NCBI GenBank assembly: GCA_049487715.1
Contig: CP150589.1
Coordinates: 62,001 to 126,000, forward strand
Origin: Pycnococcus provasolii
Taxonomy: Eukaryota > Chlorophyta > Pseudoscourfieldiophyceae > Pseudoscourfieldiales
Reading direction: 5' to 3'
Length of the DNA: 64,000 nt
Part shown: one piece after another, positions 28,868-39,696 of the stretch
Position numbering within the stretch: the stretch's first letter is position 1
Layout: each line of letters starts with the position of its first letter
Position numbers and translations under genes: made by a program
The notes under the pieces: generated by a model
Told to the model about the DNA's origin: nothing
Database searches by the model: none
The model's input: the letters and a program-made list of their open reading frames with translations, nothing else

Positions 28868-29905
28868 GGAGGCGTTGCAGATGAAGAAAGTTTTTTAATT
28901 GGGCAAGGACTTTACCTTTCTATTAAACACCTATAAGTAATGGAATTGAATTTTCCGTTCACACCAATACCTTTTTTGGTAGAAGCTTCTTGGATGCTTC
29001 GTCTGGTCTCATGCTTAATTACGCTCGCATGAACAAAAAATTGTAAAATGTTGTTGTTGTTGTACCCTAATAACCCTAACGTTGCTCTGAAAGATGAGGT
29101 TGGAATGAGCGACCGCTTTTTCCTAGACGATTACCAGGGTAGCCGTGTTTGCGCAAACACAGTTTCGTCGTTTTTTTCAACGCGCACGACGGACGCCTTA
29201 GACGTGTTCAATTGACATCACGAGCGGCAGCAACCGCCTTTTCGGTTCGCGCGAAAGCGCGTTGCGCGCGCGGTGTAAGAGGGTGCGAAGTGGTCATCAC
29301 TAGGTTGGTTGAGGACGATACGACGTGTCGCGCTCCACCGGCCTCTTTCTTCGAGAATGATGGACGGCGGTGGGGCGGGACCGGCTACGTCAGGCGTTCC
29401 CCCTGCCGGCCCGAAGGCGGGAACAACTTTCGGAGTTCGAGCGGTGTCGGGGATGAAGCCAGAGATTCAACCTCCAAGGAGGATTGAATCCCCGACAGGG
29501 GCCGACCAAGGAGTTGGGGATACCGGTTGAGGAGGAGCGAATTGTGGGAGTGGGAGCTCATCCCTTTAAGGTAACAAATTTTTCGCTCCCCACTAAACGG
29601 TCCCACCACCCTGAAAAACCTTTTTTGGGGAGTTTTTCGGGAGTGGGAAGTTGATTGGGAACAAGTCCCTATAAGGTTCAGCCTTAGGCGTGCAACAGGC
29701 CGGGCTGGCCACTGGTTGCCGGACCAGCGCCTCCCTCGGGAAAACCTCGGGGGGGCTCATTCTTCCCAACGCACGGCAGCACGACACCCCGGCCGTGCAC
29801 CAGTGAGTAGTAGTGAACTGGTGCATGCCCTTGGAGTCGGCGGAGTTCACTGCCATTGCTAGTCACCGTGTCTCTTCATCAGAAGAAGAATACACCACTT
29901 CAGCT
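28868..29905. other. intergenic region upstream of the first EF-hand/DUF285 gene
   Basis: No gene is recognised. It contains ACCCTAATAACCCTAACG telomere-like units at 29064-29081 and GC-rich inverted motifs at 29380-29520. The last ~50 bp upstream of the ATG resemble the 5' flank of the inverted paralogue, so the duplication probably included some leader. Confidence 0.5.
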
Positions 29906-32900
29906 ATGTCTACTCCTGTCCACGCACTCGGCGAGGTGCGCAAGGTGCTGCACGGCGTTCGTATCGCCGACTGCCCCGCCTTACTGCGTGAGAAACTTGC
30001 CCAGTACGACCTCAACGGAAACGGCATCATCGACCCCAACGAACTGCCCGACCCCATGCCCGCGGAGATGACCTATCTCAAAGTCTCTTCGTTTCCCAAG
30101 AAGGTGCAACCGCTCCTGGACGAGATTGACGACGAGAAAAATGGAAAGATCGAGTTGGACGAGCTCACGGAGATCCTCACCGTGTACGTGGACTTGAAGA
30201 AGGCGAACAAGGAAGGCTCCATCGCCATCAAGACGCTGCCCAAGGAGATCCAGGCTACGCTTAAGGTGTTCGACGTCGACGGTGACGGAACGGTTGCGCC
30301 CATGGAGCTTGCTCGTGGTGCGGAGCTCTACAAAGAATCCAAGAAAACCACAAAGCGCCTTATGATAGTCAGCGGCGTCCTCCTCATCATTCTGGTCGCC
30401 CTGGTGGCCGTCATTGTCAGCCTCACCGCCGTCGTCGTCGAGGAGACCAAGGAGACGAAGGCGGACAATAGCGGTGCGCTCGTCAAGAAGGGAACCAGCA
30501 CGCCCGTGGCCACCGCCGCGGCGACGAAAAGCCTTGCGCTGTTCGACATGCCCGGGCAAACCGCGGGCGTGCTCTCGGGGGTGAAGCTCATCAACCTCAA
30601 GCAGTTTGGCACGCTCCTTGGATACACCATCACCGGATACCGTGCTACGGACACGAAGGTGACGTTCCTTGCGAGCTCGGGTGATGTCGTGGCAGTTGAT
30701 AACAACTTCATCAACGTCACAAGCGCGTCTGGCATGCCTGTCTATTCTGAGCAGAAGTCGGCGAAGCGCCGACGCGGCTTGCTTGCCGATGACGACAGCA
30801 AGGTGACGGTTGAGTCGAGCACCACCGGAAACACCGCCACGGCGACGGCGAGCGGCGTGTGCTTCAACCTGTACCACCGCTACGAGGAGACGTCCGGCGG
30901 CCTGAACCCGGACAGCATCAACCCCTCGGATAAGGCCAATGCAGAAAAGGAGTGCCTGGACGGGTGCGCGTCCATGAAGGATCAGGGCTGCGTCGGCTTC
31001 ACGATGGCGGGCGACAAGTCCGTGTGCTACCTCAAAAGTGCATACGACACCACGAAACCCTACGTTTTCGCTGGCGAGGGATCGTGGACCGACTACTACT
31101 TCCCGGATTTTGCGCAGAAAAACGGGTACGAAGCGTGCATGGAGAAGTCGGGTGCTGTCACGATGCAAGCTTGTGCCGAGGAGAAGAATGAATTGGCCAA
31201 GGCGCAGAAGGAGGCGGCTGATGCGGAAAGTGCTCGGAAGAGCGCTGAGGACGCCCTCAAGGCTGCTCAGAAGGAGGCGGCTGATGCGAAGGAGCAGGCA
31301 GAGAAATCTGCCAAGGATTGTCTCGAGGCTGCACAATCTAAGAACAAGAAATTGGTCGTGGCAAGTAATGCTGAATTGCGAGAACGTGTTGATATGTGGT
31401 TCAAAGATCAAGGAAGTGCGACTAATCTGTTTGGTGAGATCTCTGAGTGGGATACGTCCAAGGTGACGGACATGAGTTATATGTTCAATAATGCCGAAAA
31501 CTTCAATCAAGACATCAGCGGGTGGGATACGTCCAAGGTGACGAGCATGAGGGGCATGTTCTCTAATGCCAGATCCTTCAATCAAGACATCAGCAAGTGG
31601 AATACGGCAGAGGTGACGAACATGGGCGACATGTTCAATCATGCCATATCCTTCAATCAAGACATCAGCGGGTGGGATACGTCCAAGGTGACAAAAATGG
31701 ACTATATGTTCAATCATGCCACGTCCTTCGATCAAGACATCAGCAACTGGAACACGTCGAAGGTGACAGACATGTCCGGCATGTTCTCTTATGCCTCGGC
31801 CTTCAACAATAACCAACAAATCACAGCGTCGTGCGAAAACAACAAGTGCACCTTGAAGAAGAAGCTGCAGCCGATGGTGGCGACTCCCACGACGGCGGCA
31901 GCTGAAAAGAAACCTTCTGAAGGGACGAAGCCGGAGGATAACGCCGCTACTAGCGACGGCGCTGGTGACGACGGGGACAAGTTGGTCGTAGCAGATAATG
32001 ATGATTTGCGAGAACGTGTTCACTTGTGGTTGAATGATCCAGCAAAGGCGACTGATCTGTATGGTTTGATCTCTGAGTGGGATACGTCACAGGTGACGGA
32101 CATGAGTCGCATGTTCTCTAATGCCAGATCCTTCAATCAAGACATCAGCGGGTGGGATACGTCCAAGGTGACGAGCATGAGGGGCATGTTCTCTAATGCC
32201 AGATCCTTCAATCAAGACATCAGCAAGTGGAACACGTCGAAGGTGACGGACATGAGTGGCATGTTCTATGGTGCCACGGACTTCAATCAAGACATCAGCG
32301 GGTGGGATACGTCCAAGGTGACGGACATGTACAATATGTTCTATTATGCCTCGGCCTTCAACAATAACCAACAAATCACAGCGTCGTGCGAAAACAACAA
32401 GTGCACCTTGAAGAAGAAGCTGCAGCCGATGGTGGCGACTCCCACGACGGCGGCAGCTGAAAAGAAACCTTCTGAAGGGACGAAGCCGGAGGATAACGCC
32501 GCTACTAGCGACGGCGCTGGTGACGACGGGGACAAGTTGGTCGTGGCAGATAATGATGATTTGCGAGAACGTGTTCACTTGTGGTTGAATGATCCAGCAA
32601 AGGCGACTGATCTGTATGGTTTGATCTCTGAGTGGGATACGTCCATGGTGACGGACATGAGTCGCATGTTCTCTGATGCCAGATCCTTCAATCAAGACAT
32701 CAGCGGGTGGGATACGTCCAAGGTGACGGACATGAGTTATATGTTCTATTATGCTACGTCCTTCAATCAAGACATCAGCAAGTGGAACACGTCGAAGGTG
32801 ACGAGCATGAGTTATATGTTCAATGGTGCCTGGGAATTCAATCAAGACATCAGCGGGTGGGATACGTCCAAGGTGACGGACATGTCCAATATGTTCTATT

Positions 32901-32971
32901 ATGCCGACGCCTTCAACAATTACCAAAAAATCACAGCGTCGTGCGAAAACAACAAGTGCACCTTGACTTGA
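29906..32971 (+). CDS. EF-hand, single-TM, DUF285/BspA-like repeat surface protein (long paralogue)
   Basis: 1021 residues from ATG 29906, the start shared with its paralogue. Residues 1-150 are a cytosolic calcium module with three EF-hand loops: [12 protein letters not shown] (~34), [12 protein letters not shown] (~73) and [12 protein letters not shown] (~122). One hydrophobic span follows (~153-178) with no signal peptide, so type II topology is inferred. The ectodomain has a Cys-containing PAN/apple-like region (~310-400), an Ala/Lys/Glu coiled coil (~420-480), then ten FNQDIS-type DUF285 repeats of ~25 residues ([15 protein letters not shown]) in three blocks. Two Lys/Pro/Glu linkers are copies from a 555-bp duplication. 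DUF285 repeats are known mainly from bacterial surface proteins. Role unknown; adhesion or calcium-linked surface sensing is a guess. Confidence 0.85.
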   Translation: MSTPVHALGEVRKVLHGVRIADCPALLREKLAQYDLNGNGIIDPNELPDPMPAEMTYLKVSSFPKKVQPLLDEIDDEKNGKIELDELTEILTVYVDLKKANKEGSIAIKTLPKEIQATLKVFDVDGDGTVAPMELARGAELYKESKKTTKRLMIVSGVLLIILVALVAVIVSLTAVVVEETKETKADNSGALVKKGTSTPVATAAATKSLALFDMPGQTAGVLSGVKLINLKQFGTLLGYTITGYRATDTKVTFLASSGDVVAVDNNFINVTSASGMPVYSEQKSAKRRRGLLADDDSKVTVESSTTGNTATATASGVCFNLYHRYEETSGGLNPDSINPSDKANAEKECLDGCASMKDQGCVGFTMAGDKSVCYLKSAYDTTKPYVFAGEGSWTDYYFPDFAQKNGYEACMEKSGAVTMQACAEEKNELAKAQKEAADAESARKSAEDALKAAQKEAADAKEQAEKSAKDCLEAAQSKNKKLVVASNAELRERVDMWFKDQGSATNLFGEISEWDTSKVTDMSYMFNNAENFNQDISGWDTSKVTSMRGMFSNARSFNQDISKWNTAEVTNMGDMFNHAISFNQDISGWDTSKVTKMDYMFNHATSFDQDISNWNTSKVTDMSGMFSYASAFNNNQQITASCENNKCTLKKKLQPMVATPTTAAAEKKPSEGTKPEDNAATSDGAGDDGDKLVVADNDDLRERVHLWLNDPAKATDLYGLISEWDTSQVTDMSRMFSNARSFNQDISGWDTSKVTSMRGMFSNARSFNQDISKWNTSKVTDMSGMFYGATDFNQDISGWDTSKVTDMYNMFYYASAFNNNQQITASCENNKCTLKKKLQPMVATPTTAAAEKKPSEGTKPEDNAATSDGAGDDGDKLVVADNDDLRERVHLWLNDPAKATDLYGLISEWDTSMVTDMSRMFSDARSFNQDISGWDTSKVTDMSYMFYYATSFNQDISKWNTSKVTSMSYMFNGAWEFNQDISGWDTSKVTDMSNMFYYADAFNNYQKITASCENNKCTLT
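31801..32640 (+). repeat. internal tandem duplication, 555-bp period
   Basis: The block starting at 31801 recurs at 32356, nearly base for base for ~280 bp. It covers the end of one DUF285 array, the charged linker and the start of the next array. One synonymous difference was noticed (GTA/GTG near 31990/32545). The period is 185 codons, so the frame is kept. Confidence 0.85.
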
Positions 32972-33819
32972 AGAAGCCGTAGCCGAAGCTAACGTGGTGC
33001 TGGGAGCCTGCCAAGGAATCGCCCGGGGGGTTGGGGGCAGTTTTTAAAATTATTTGGGAGTGTAACGAGCACTCACTTTTAAAAGGAAAGTTAGAAAGTT
33101 AGAAATCCCTTGGAAGGTTTTATTCGACGAATTGTCCATATATATCCCCCCAGGCAAGAGGAAGTCCTGACGAATCTTGAGGCGAAACAACTTTGCGTTT
33201 TTCATACTACTGTATGTATACAATACGTATATAAGCTGGTGAGCTGGCTTACGCACGACGCCTCATCTCAGCGGCAAAGAATGCGTGATGCCAGCCGTTC
33301 TAACGTCACATCGATTCGTTCGGCGGGCGACCGCCCGATGAGCACGGACACGAATTCATACCAGCCAGGAAGCAGGATGGAACGGACGCCGCCTACTACG
33401 TGTCGCCGCTTTTTTTATGAATGACTGACGATATATGCCGTGACCCGTCGTTCAACGCTAGATAGATCAGGCAGGACGGCAGGTAGGGGTTAAATTAACG
33501 GTATTATGAGTAGTGGTCAAACTCCTATTCTCGGAAGGATAAGTCCTGATCCCTGTCAAACAAAAGGGGACGGAGATGTCAATCGTGATGGTGGGTTATA
33601 AGGGGTGGATTTCTCTCCTGTGCCCTGTTGTTTTGGGGAACTGTGACATCCTCCCCTGGCAGCCCGGGGATCAACCATTACATATTAATAGATCTATCTA
33701 ATGAAAATTAAAAAATTATTCCTCATGTTTACTAAAACGTTTTTTATTCCTTAATTCAGATAGTGACGATAGTGGTCACTAAACTTATCTGTCCCTTAAA
33801 CCGCGATAGTTTTTTTTTC
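32972..33819. other. convergent intergenic region between the two DUF285 paralogues
   Basis: About 850 bp of AT-rich sequence with no gene. A short hairpin, GAGTG-TAACGAG-CACTC, lies at ~33058-33074. Confidence 0.5.
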
Positions 33820-33948
33820 TTACTTTTTGCCGAAGAATTTGCCAAAAAAGGAGGCTGACGGAGGCTTGTAAGTTTCCGTCATGGACAAGGCACCATGGAA
33901 CATATGAGTAAAGTCCGTCACCTTGCCCGTATCCCACTTGCTGCTGTC
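33820..33948 (-). pseudogene. stranded C-terminal segment of the short DUF285 paralogue
   Basis: In frame after the TAA at 33949, 42 codons continue the repeat pattern and end in a Lys/Phe-rich tail (SFFGKFFGKK). It would be translated only by readthrough or in an unmutated allele. Confidence 0.7.
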
Positions 33949-35892
33949 TTAATTGAAGGACGTGGCTGAAGTGAACATGCCACTCATGCTCGTCACCTTG
34001 GACGTATCCCACCCGCTGATGTCTTGATTGAAGGCTTTGGCAGCACTGAACATACTGGCCATGCTCGTCACCTTCGACGTGTTCCACTTGCTGATGTCTT
34101 GATCGAAGGCTTTGGCAACACTGAACATACTGGCCATGTCCGTCACCTTTGACACGTCCCAGTTGCCGATATTCTGGTTGAAGCTGTAGGCAGCGGAGAA
34201 CATGGCCTTCATATTCGTCACCTTTGACACGTCCCAGTTGCCCACATTCTGGTTGAAGGTTTCGGTAAAATAGAACATATACTCCATGTTTGTCACCTTC
34301 GACGTGTCCCACTTGCTGATATCCTGGTTGAAGCTGTAGGCATTTTTGAACATGCCCTTCATATTCGTCACCTTGGACGTGTCCAAGAAACCCAATTGCG
34401 CGTTGAAGTAGCCTGCAAAAATGAACATATAACTCATGTCCGTCACCTTGGACGTATCCCACTTGCCGATGTCTTGATTGAAGGCCTCGGCACGATAGAA
34501 CATAATACTCATGTCCGTCACCTTCGACGTGTTCCACTTGCTGATATCCTGGTTGAAGGCTAAGGCACCATTGAACATATCGGCCATGCTCGTCACCTTG
34601 GACGTGTCCCAGTTGCTGATATCCTGATTGAAGGATCTGGCACCCTTGAACAGACCACTCATGTCCGTCACAGCAGAAGTATCCCACTCGGTGATGCTAC
34701 CAAATTTCTGAACCAGGCGCTGCGTGGCCTCTTTTCCGTACCAAGTTTGACCATTGACGATTGCTGTTTTGTCCAACCAGGCCTTAATCCGCGCTCGCAA
34801 ATCGGCATTATCTTTGACTTTCGTCTTCGGAGTCACAGTAGTTGAATCCTCCTTCTCCTCCTCCTCCTTCTCGTCCTCCGCCTCCTCCTCCTCATTAATG
34901 TACTCTTCCAGTCTATCGATGTATTCCTCGAACGTCATGAATGACCCACTGTCACTGCCACTGCCACTGCCACTGTCGAGAAGGAGTCGGCGGCGAGACT
35001 TCTCAGCCACGACGGTGTCAGTCATCACGATCGTTCCATCCTCCTTGGTCACGTTAAGCGACGTTGCCGTAACGTTGATGACATCGCCACGCGCCGAGTA
35101 AAACGCGACGGCGTTTGCCTTGCCTGGCGCGCCACCGTGTGTCTCCGCGCCGGTGACGGTGTATATCAGGGAGGAGCCGTCCGGCTTACCGAGCGTCAGC
35201 GAGCCGATCGCGCGGAGAGCCGACGCTGACTTCTTCACCGCGTCGTAGATGGAATCCGTCTTCGTCACCTTTCCCGTCGCCGAAGGCTTGCTGGACCCTT
35301 TGGCGAACGTGATGCCGGTCTTGCTGTCCGTCTTCGTCTCCTTGCTCGCCTCGACGACCACCGCGGTGAGTCCGACGATGACGCCCACGAGGGCGCACAG
35401 GATGACCAAGAGAACTCCGCTGAAGATCGTGAGTCGCTTGGCTGTCTTCTTGGAGTCTTTGTAGAGCTCCGCACCACGAGCAAGCTCCATGGGCGCGACC
35501 GTTCCGTCACCGTCGACGTCGAACACCTTGAGCGTTGGCTGAATCTCCTTCGGAAGTGTCTTGATGGCGATGGAGCCTTCCTTGTTCGCCTTCTTCAAGT
35601 CCACGTACACGGTGAGGATCTCCGTGAGCTCGTCCAACTCGATCTTTCCATTTTTCTCGTCGTCAATCTCGTCCAGGAGCGGTTGCACCTTCTTGGGAAA
35701 CGAAGAGACTTTGAGATAAGTCATCTCCGCAGACATGGGGTCAGGCAGTTCGTTCGGGTCGATGATGCCGTTTCCGTTGGTATCATATTGCGCGAGTTTC
35801 TCACGCAGTTCCGGCGGGCAGTCGGCGATTCGAACGCCGTGCAGCACCTTGCGCACCTCGCCGAGTGCGTGGTTCCCAGCTGGAGTAGACAT
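33949..35892 (-). CDS. EF-hand, single-TM, DUF285/BspA-like repeat protein (short paralogue, C-terminally truncated)
   Basis: 647 residues from ATG 35892. The N-terminal ~160 residues, with three EF-hand loops and the membrane span, are almost identical to the long paralogue (differences such as DTNGNG for DLNGNG). The ectodomain differs: a Ser/Gly/Asp run, a very acidic Glu-rich stretch, then nine uninterrupted DUF285 repeats with variants NWDVSKVT and FLDTSKVT. The ORF stops at TAA 33951-33949 exactly where other repeats have CAA in FNQDIS; the same frame then stays open 42 more codons, encoding another repeat (KWDTGKVTDFTHMFHGA) and a basic tail, to TAA at 33820. The stop is best read as a nonsense change. 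Convergent with the long paralogue. Confidence 0.82.
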   Translation of the reverse strand: MSTPAGNHALGEVRKVLHGVRIADCPPELREKLAQYDTNGNGIIDPNELPDPMSAEMTYLKVSSFPKKVQPLLDEIDDEKNGKIELDELTEILTVYVDLKKANKEGSIAIKTLPKEIQPTLKVFDVDGDGTVAPMELARGAELYKDSKKTAKRLTIFSGVLLVILCALVGVIVGLTAVVVEASKETKTDSKTGITFAKGSSKPSATGKVTKTDSIYDAVKKSASALRAIGSLTLGKPDGSSLIYTVTGAETHGGAPGKANAVAFYSARGDVINVTATSLNVTKEDGTIVMTDTVVAEKSRRRLLLDSGSGSGSDSGSFMTFEEYIDRLEEYINEEEEAEDEKEEEEKEDSTTVTPKTKVKDNADLRARIKAWLDKTAIVNGQTWYGKEATQRLVQKFGSITEWDTSAVTDMSGLFKGARSFNQDISNWDTSKVTSMADMFNGALAFNQDISKWNTSKVTDMSIMFYRAEAFNQDIGKWDTSKVTDMSYMFIFAGYFNAQLGFLDTSKVTNMKGMFKNAYSFNQDISKWDTSKVTNMEYMFYFTETFNQNVGNWDVSKVTNMKAMFSAAYSFNQNIGNWDVSKVTDMASMFSVAKAFDQDISKWNTSKVTSMASMFSAAKAFNQDISGWDTSKVTSMSGMFTSATSFN

Positions 35893-37188
35893 AAGGTTAT
35901 GAGCTGAAGGGACAGGGTCGATGGAGAGCTGATGAAGTACTTCTTCGAGCGACGAGCGTTGCTGACGTATCTTCTGAGGAGACACCCAGGTGGTGACTAG
36001 CAATACTAAAAAAGGATGTCAACAAGAAACAGGCATGCACCAGCTGGCGCAAGATTCGCAAGTTAACCTTAAGTAGTGCGATGAAGAGTAGAATGAAGAA
36101 GATAACAACACCACTGAACACAGAGGTCAACTCGAGTACTCGACACCGCCTGTGCAACTCACCCTGTGCATCTCACTGTTGCACACACGGGCTCTGCTCT
36201 CCCTGTGCAAACGCGCCGTGCAAGTGCACGCAACAATGCATGTTTTCCCGACCAATACATCACGTGATTTGGTCCAAATTGCCCAATCAAGCAATAACGT
36301 GATAATGTGCCGTGCTGCGCTCCAATTGTCGTCAGGCCAATGAGCGCGTTTGTTGCACGCCTCATCATGCACTTGACGATCAACACAGCAGCGATCCGCA
36401 TCATCCATCTGGATGGACTACCGTAGTACTAAGAACTGCCAATTTGAGACTTCCCATCTGGACTCCGAATTGAGGACGGGGAATGCAAAGGAAAAAGTGC
36501 CCACCATACCCTACCTAGTCTGCTGTGTGGAAGTGCAAACTTGACCCTCGAGTTGACGTACTGTATGTGTTTTGTATTTTCTTAGTAGTTCTACTGTATG
36601 ACATTTCCGTGTAGACGTAGCACAGCAAAAAAGTTTGCCCGTTTTTGGTCGGTGCGAATTGGCGGCGAAAAAAAGTTTGCAGAAAGTTTGGTGCATTTGC
36701 TTTTGGGTGTGCCTTATTATTAAGGCATACAGTATTTGTCCCGTCCATTGCCTTGGCCGGTTCATCCGTGGCGTACTTTACATGGACTTGAACAACGCTA
36801 CCACCCCACAGGAGGGTTAGGGTGACCAAAGAAAAGAAGTTAGGGTTAGGGTTAGGGTTAACCGGAACCAACAGGAAGGGCGTCTTGAGTAGGAGGACTT
36901 TTTGTAAAGGGATCACGCCTCGAACCCTTTGCGATAGTGTGGTGTTATCGTAGCAAGCAGATCGTTCGGGGCGTGGTCCCGCCACCTTGGCCCTTCCCTT
37001 TCCTTTTCCTCCGAACGACGTCCCACCATATGTGACGCACCAGAGGAGCTCTTCTCTTCTCTGCGAGTGGCTCTCCGCGTGGCGAAACTTACGATTTCAA
37101 ACACGTTCCGTTTTGAATTCTTTTCACTCTTTCCATTCTTCTTCTTTTTTGAGTCAATTCTCATTCTATTCTTTCACGGACTGCATCC
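35893..37188. other. intergenic region between DUF285 short paralogue and MND1
   Basis: About 1.3 kb without a recognised gene. It holds a telomere-like tract at 36839-36860 and a single GGGTTAGGG at 36813-36822. Confidence 0.5.
36839..36860. repeat. interstitial telomeric repeat (about 3.7 TTAGGG units)
   Basis: GTTAGG repeated without error, ~330 bp upstream of the MND1 start. Confidence 0.9.
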
Positions 37189-38226
37189 ATGTCGACGGCG
37201 GCGACGGCGTCATTGGCGCACAAAACCTCATTGGATGCTGACACCACCACCACAGGTACCAAGCAGCCGCCTGCGGCTCAACAACCACCACCACCACCTT
37301 CATCATCAAGCAAAAAAAAGGGAAAGACGCCTGCGGAAAAGCAAGCGATCATATTAAGCTTTTTTCACACCTCAAAGGCCGTGCACGTCCTCAAAGAGGC
37401 GCGCGACGACTGCGTGCGCAAAGGCGTGCCGTTCGGCGACTTTGAAAACCAACTCCAGGCGCTCATCGACGACAACCTTGTGTGCAAGGAGAAAGTCGGG
37501 AACGGAAACTACCTCTGGGCATTCCCCAGCGAGGCGGGACGCGCCGTCAAGAACGAGCGGGCGCGCGTCGAGGAAAGTACCAAGCAGGCGGAGCAGGCGC
37601 GACGCGACGTCAGTGATGCGATACGGCGCGTGCAATCCGAAGATGACAAGGAGGATACGCCCGAGCGCGCAAACCTGCTTGTACAGCTCGCACAAGAACA
37701 GGCGCTGGAACGCGACCAACTCGCAAAATTAGACAAGGAACGGTCCGATGCTCCAGAGATGTGGGAGGAGGTTCGTCTCGCGACGCTCACCGCCGTCGCG
37801 GCGGCAAACCGCTGGCTCGACAACATTGATGCCGTGCGTGCCGTCGTCAAAAAAACCACGGGTATGTCGCCCACAGAGGCGGGTGGGCCCATGCGCCAGC
37901 TCTTCGAAAATGCACTCGGCGACAGCTTCGCGGCGGAGGAGTGCGAAATGCACGCGCTGCTTTCGAAACCGTGCGCGGCGGTGCAGCCAACCGCCGTGCA
38001 GATGAGCGTGCAGGAGGCTGCGGAAGTGGGACGCACCGCACCGCGTCCTGCGAACGACGACATCAAGCCTGATGATGGTGTCGGCGAAAAAGGCGATGTC
38101 GCGATGCGCGACGACGACGGTGGTCCGCCACCACCCGCTCTGAAGATTTGCACGGCGGTGGAGCAGATTGCTGAGGCTGCTGATGGCGTTGAAAACGCCG
38201 TGGAGGAGAAGGAGGGGAGCGCGTGA
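37189..38226 (+). CDS. MND1: meiotic nuclear division protein 1 homologue
   Basis: 345 residues. After a low-complexity Thr/Pro/Ser N terminus (~1-45) comes the Mnd1 winged-helix region: KTPAEKQAIILSFFHTSKAV, then LQALIDDNLVCKEKVGNGNYLWAFPSE, the last block being the family hallmark. A long Glu/Arg/Ala coiled coil follows (~115-190) for pairing with Hop2, then a C-terminal helical region. The HOP2-MND1 heterodimer stimulates DMC1/RAD51 strand invasion in meiosis. It is longer than typical Mnd1 (~205-230 aa) because of low-complexity tails at both ends. Its presence implies the alga retains meiotic machinery. The stop lies 94 bp from the convergent TPR gene. Confidence 0.9.
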   Translation: MSTAATASLAHKTSLDADTTTTGTKQPPAAQQPPPPPSSSSKKKGKTPAEKQAIILSFFHTSKAVHVLKEARDDCVRKGVPFGDFENQLQALIDDNLVCKEKVGNGNYLWAFPSEAGRAVKNERARVEESTKQAEQARRDVSDAIRRVQSEDDKEDTPERANLLVQLAQEQALERDQLAKLDKERSDAPEMWEEVRLATLTAVAAANRWLDNIDAVRAVVKKTTGMSPTEAGGPMRQLFENALGDSFAAEECEMHALLSKPCAAVQPTAVQMSVQEAAEVGRTAPRPANDDIKPDDGVGEKGDVAMRDDDGGPPPPALKICTAVEQIAEAADGVENAVEEKEGSA

Positions 38227-38320
38227 ACTATTGACTATCTACTATCGACAAATTCCTATCTAACTAACTATATTTGCAGTAAACCATCATCATCGTCATC
38301 GTCATCTTACACGAAATCAA

Positions 38321-39232
38321 TCAGTTGAACTGCGGGAACGTCGCGAGTCCGATGCCAAACAGCACGGCGAAACCAATGACGCCAACGACGATGAGACCTG
38401 CGACGCGCTTCACGACGCCCAGCGGCGTTGTATCCATGCCCTTGATTTCCACCGTCTCAAGGCCAGGCGGCGCAGCTCCACGCGGTTTTGCGTTCAGGTC
38501 GAGGGGTGGCAGGGTCATCTTCGACGCGCCTGCCGCGGCTGCGGGCATTCCTCCTCCTCTCTGCAGCGGTGGTAATGCCGACGACGCCGCCGCCGCCTTT
38601 CCCTTTGACGTCGAGGCGGTGGTATCCAAGGCTGCCGCCGCCTTTCGTGCGATATCTCGCAGCTGCACGCGCGCCTGGCTGCTCGCCTCGAGCTTGAAGG
38701 GGCACGCGGGGTCTGCCATGGCACTTTCGTAGTCGAGTCCCGCCTCCACCGCGGCCCGCAGCGTGACTTTCGCGAGTTCGATATCCCCGAAGTACGCGTG
38801 CGAGCACGTCGCGCCGAGCAGAGCGGTTTGCAGTTGTTTCGGCGACGGTCTATTTCTCGGTTCGCTCGCCTGTTCGAATAGGTTGACGGCCGACGTGCGG
38901 TCGAGTTCGTTGTACTTGACGATTCCTTGTTCGATTAGATCTGCGGACGAGCTAGAGTCAGGCTCGTCATCGGAAGAAGAGGAGGATGAGAGCGCTGCTG
39001 CTGCTGCTGAGGATCGCCGCGACACCAAGAGGGGGTGAGAACAGACCAAAGGAAGACGTCTTCGAGTTGTCGTCGTACGGTGCTCAAGAGATGTTGAATA
39101 CACGAAGGTCATACGAGGCATACAAGAGACGCGCATGTGCAGTGTCTTACAACGAGCGCGCATGCACGTCGTTCTGTGTGTGTAGTTTTGCGCGGAGGAG
39201 TGTGAGGTCGTCGTCGTGGCCATGGCGGGCAT
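38321..39232 (-). CDS. plastid-targeted TPR-like protein with C-terminal membrane anchor
   Basis: 303 residues from ATG 39232 (ATG 39223 also possible). The N-terminal ~85 residues are rich in Arg, Thr and Ser with few acids, a probable plastid transit peptide. Residues ~100-195 form two or three helical hairpins resembling tetratricopeptide repeats (GIVKYNELDRTSAVNLFEQA, then GDIELAKVTLRAAVEAG). An Ala/Gly/Pro linker leads to a C-terminal transmembrane helix (VAGLIVVGVIGFAVLFGIGLATF), so the soluble part is tethered to a plastid membrane. No specific family was named. TPR proteins of this layout often help assemble photosynthetic complexes; that is an inference. Confidence 0.65.
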   Translation of the reverse strand: MPAMATTTTSHSSAQNYTHRTTCMRARCKTLHMRVSCMPRMTFVYSTSLEHRTTTTRRRLPLVCSHPLLVSRRSSAAAAALSSSSSSDDEPDSSSSADLIEQGIVKYNELDRTSAVNLFEQASEPRNRPSPKQLQTALLGATCSHAYFGDIELAKVTLRAAVEAGLDYESAMADPACPFKLEASSQARVQLRDIARKAAAALDTTASTSKGKAAAASSALPPLQRGGGMPAAAAGASKMTLPPLDLNAKPRGAAPPGLETVEIKGMDTTPLGVVKRVAGLIVVGVIGFAVLFGIGLATFPQFN

Positions 39233-39605
39233 AGGACTGCTTGAAAAAGGGGGGGGAAACCGGCGGAGGGGCACGGGAGGGAGAGGAGAGGATAAGGAGG
39301 AGGAGTAACAGTTTTGGTCAAGAAATACTCTTCTTTACACGGTACTTTTGGTCGTGCGGCGCCACTTTTTGTTGTTTTCAGAGTGAGGGAGGGACAGGGA
39401 AAACGACCCGAGGGGTCCCGACCCTTTCCCTCTCTCGAAGCCTACCGGGAATCCTTTCCAGGACTCCCCCTGCTTCCTACTCTTATCTTCTCGATTTCTC
39501 TTCCAAGATGTATCCCGTGTCGACACCTGAGCTTTCGGTTTATACTTGCCTCCATGCTGCTCAGCTCAACACTCCCCCTCGCTCGATGCTGTCAGGTCAC
39601 ACCAG
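39233..39605. other. intergenic region with dispersed repeat
   Basis: Bases 39505-39533 are identical to 27031-27059, and upstream sequence is similar in both places. No gene is seen. Confidence 0.5.
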
Positions 39606-39696
39606 TGACCGCACGATGCCACCCTGAACAAACAAAGAACACCAAGCCACGCCAAACACGAGCTCCACAATGTCAAGAACGTGTATACACCACACC
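39606..39696. repeat. dispersed repeat shared with 12522-12613
   Basis: Both copies share blocks such as ATGCCACCC, ACCAAGCCAC and CAAACACGAGCTC in the same order and orientation over ~90 bp. This copy overlaps the 3' end of the copia reverse-transcriptase fragment, suggesting LTR or 3' element sequence. Confidence 0.6.

Noticed and set aside
29981-32023. 680-codon open frame on the minus strand
   Set aside because: It is the antisense shadow of the DUF285 repeat gene; the regular codon pattern of the repeats keeps the opposite frame open.
29906-35892. Bacterial contamination or a misassembled bacterial contig
   Set aside because: The frames join directly to EF-hand modules with host-like codon use and sit between typical algal genes; no bacterial operon signs are seen.
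34700-35892. The DUF285 pair as an assembly duplicate
   Set aside because: The ectodomains differ in sequence, length and linker, so these are distinct loci although the N-terminal parts are very similar.
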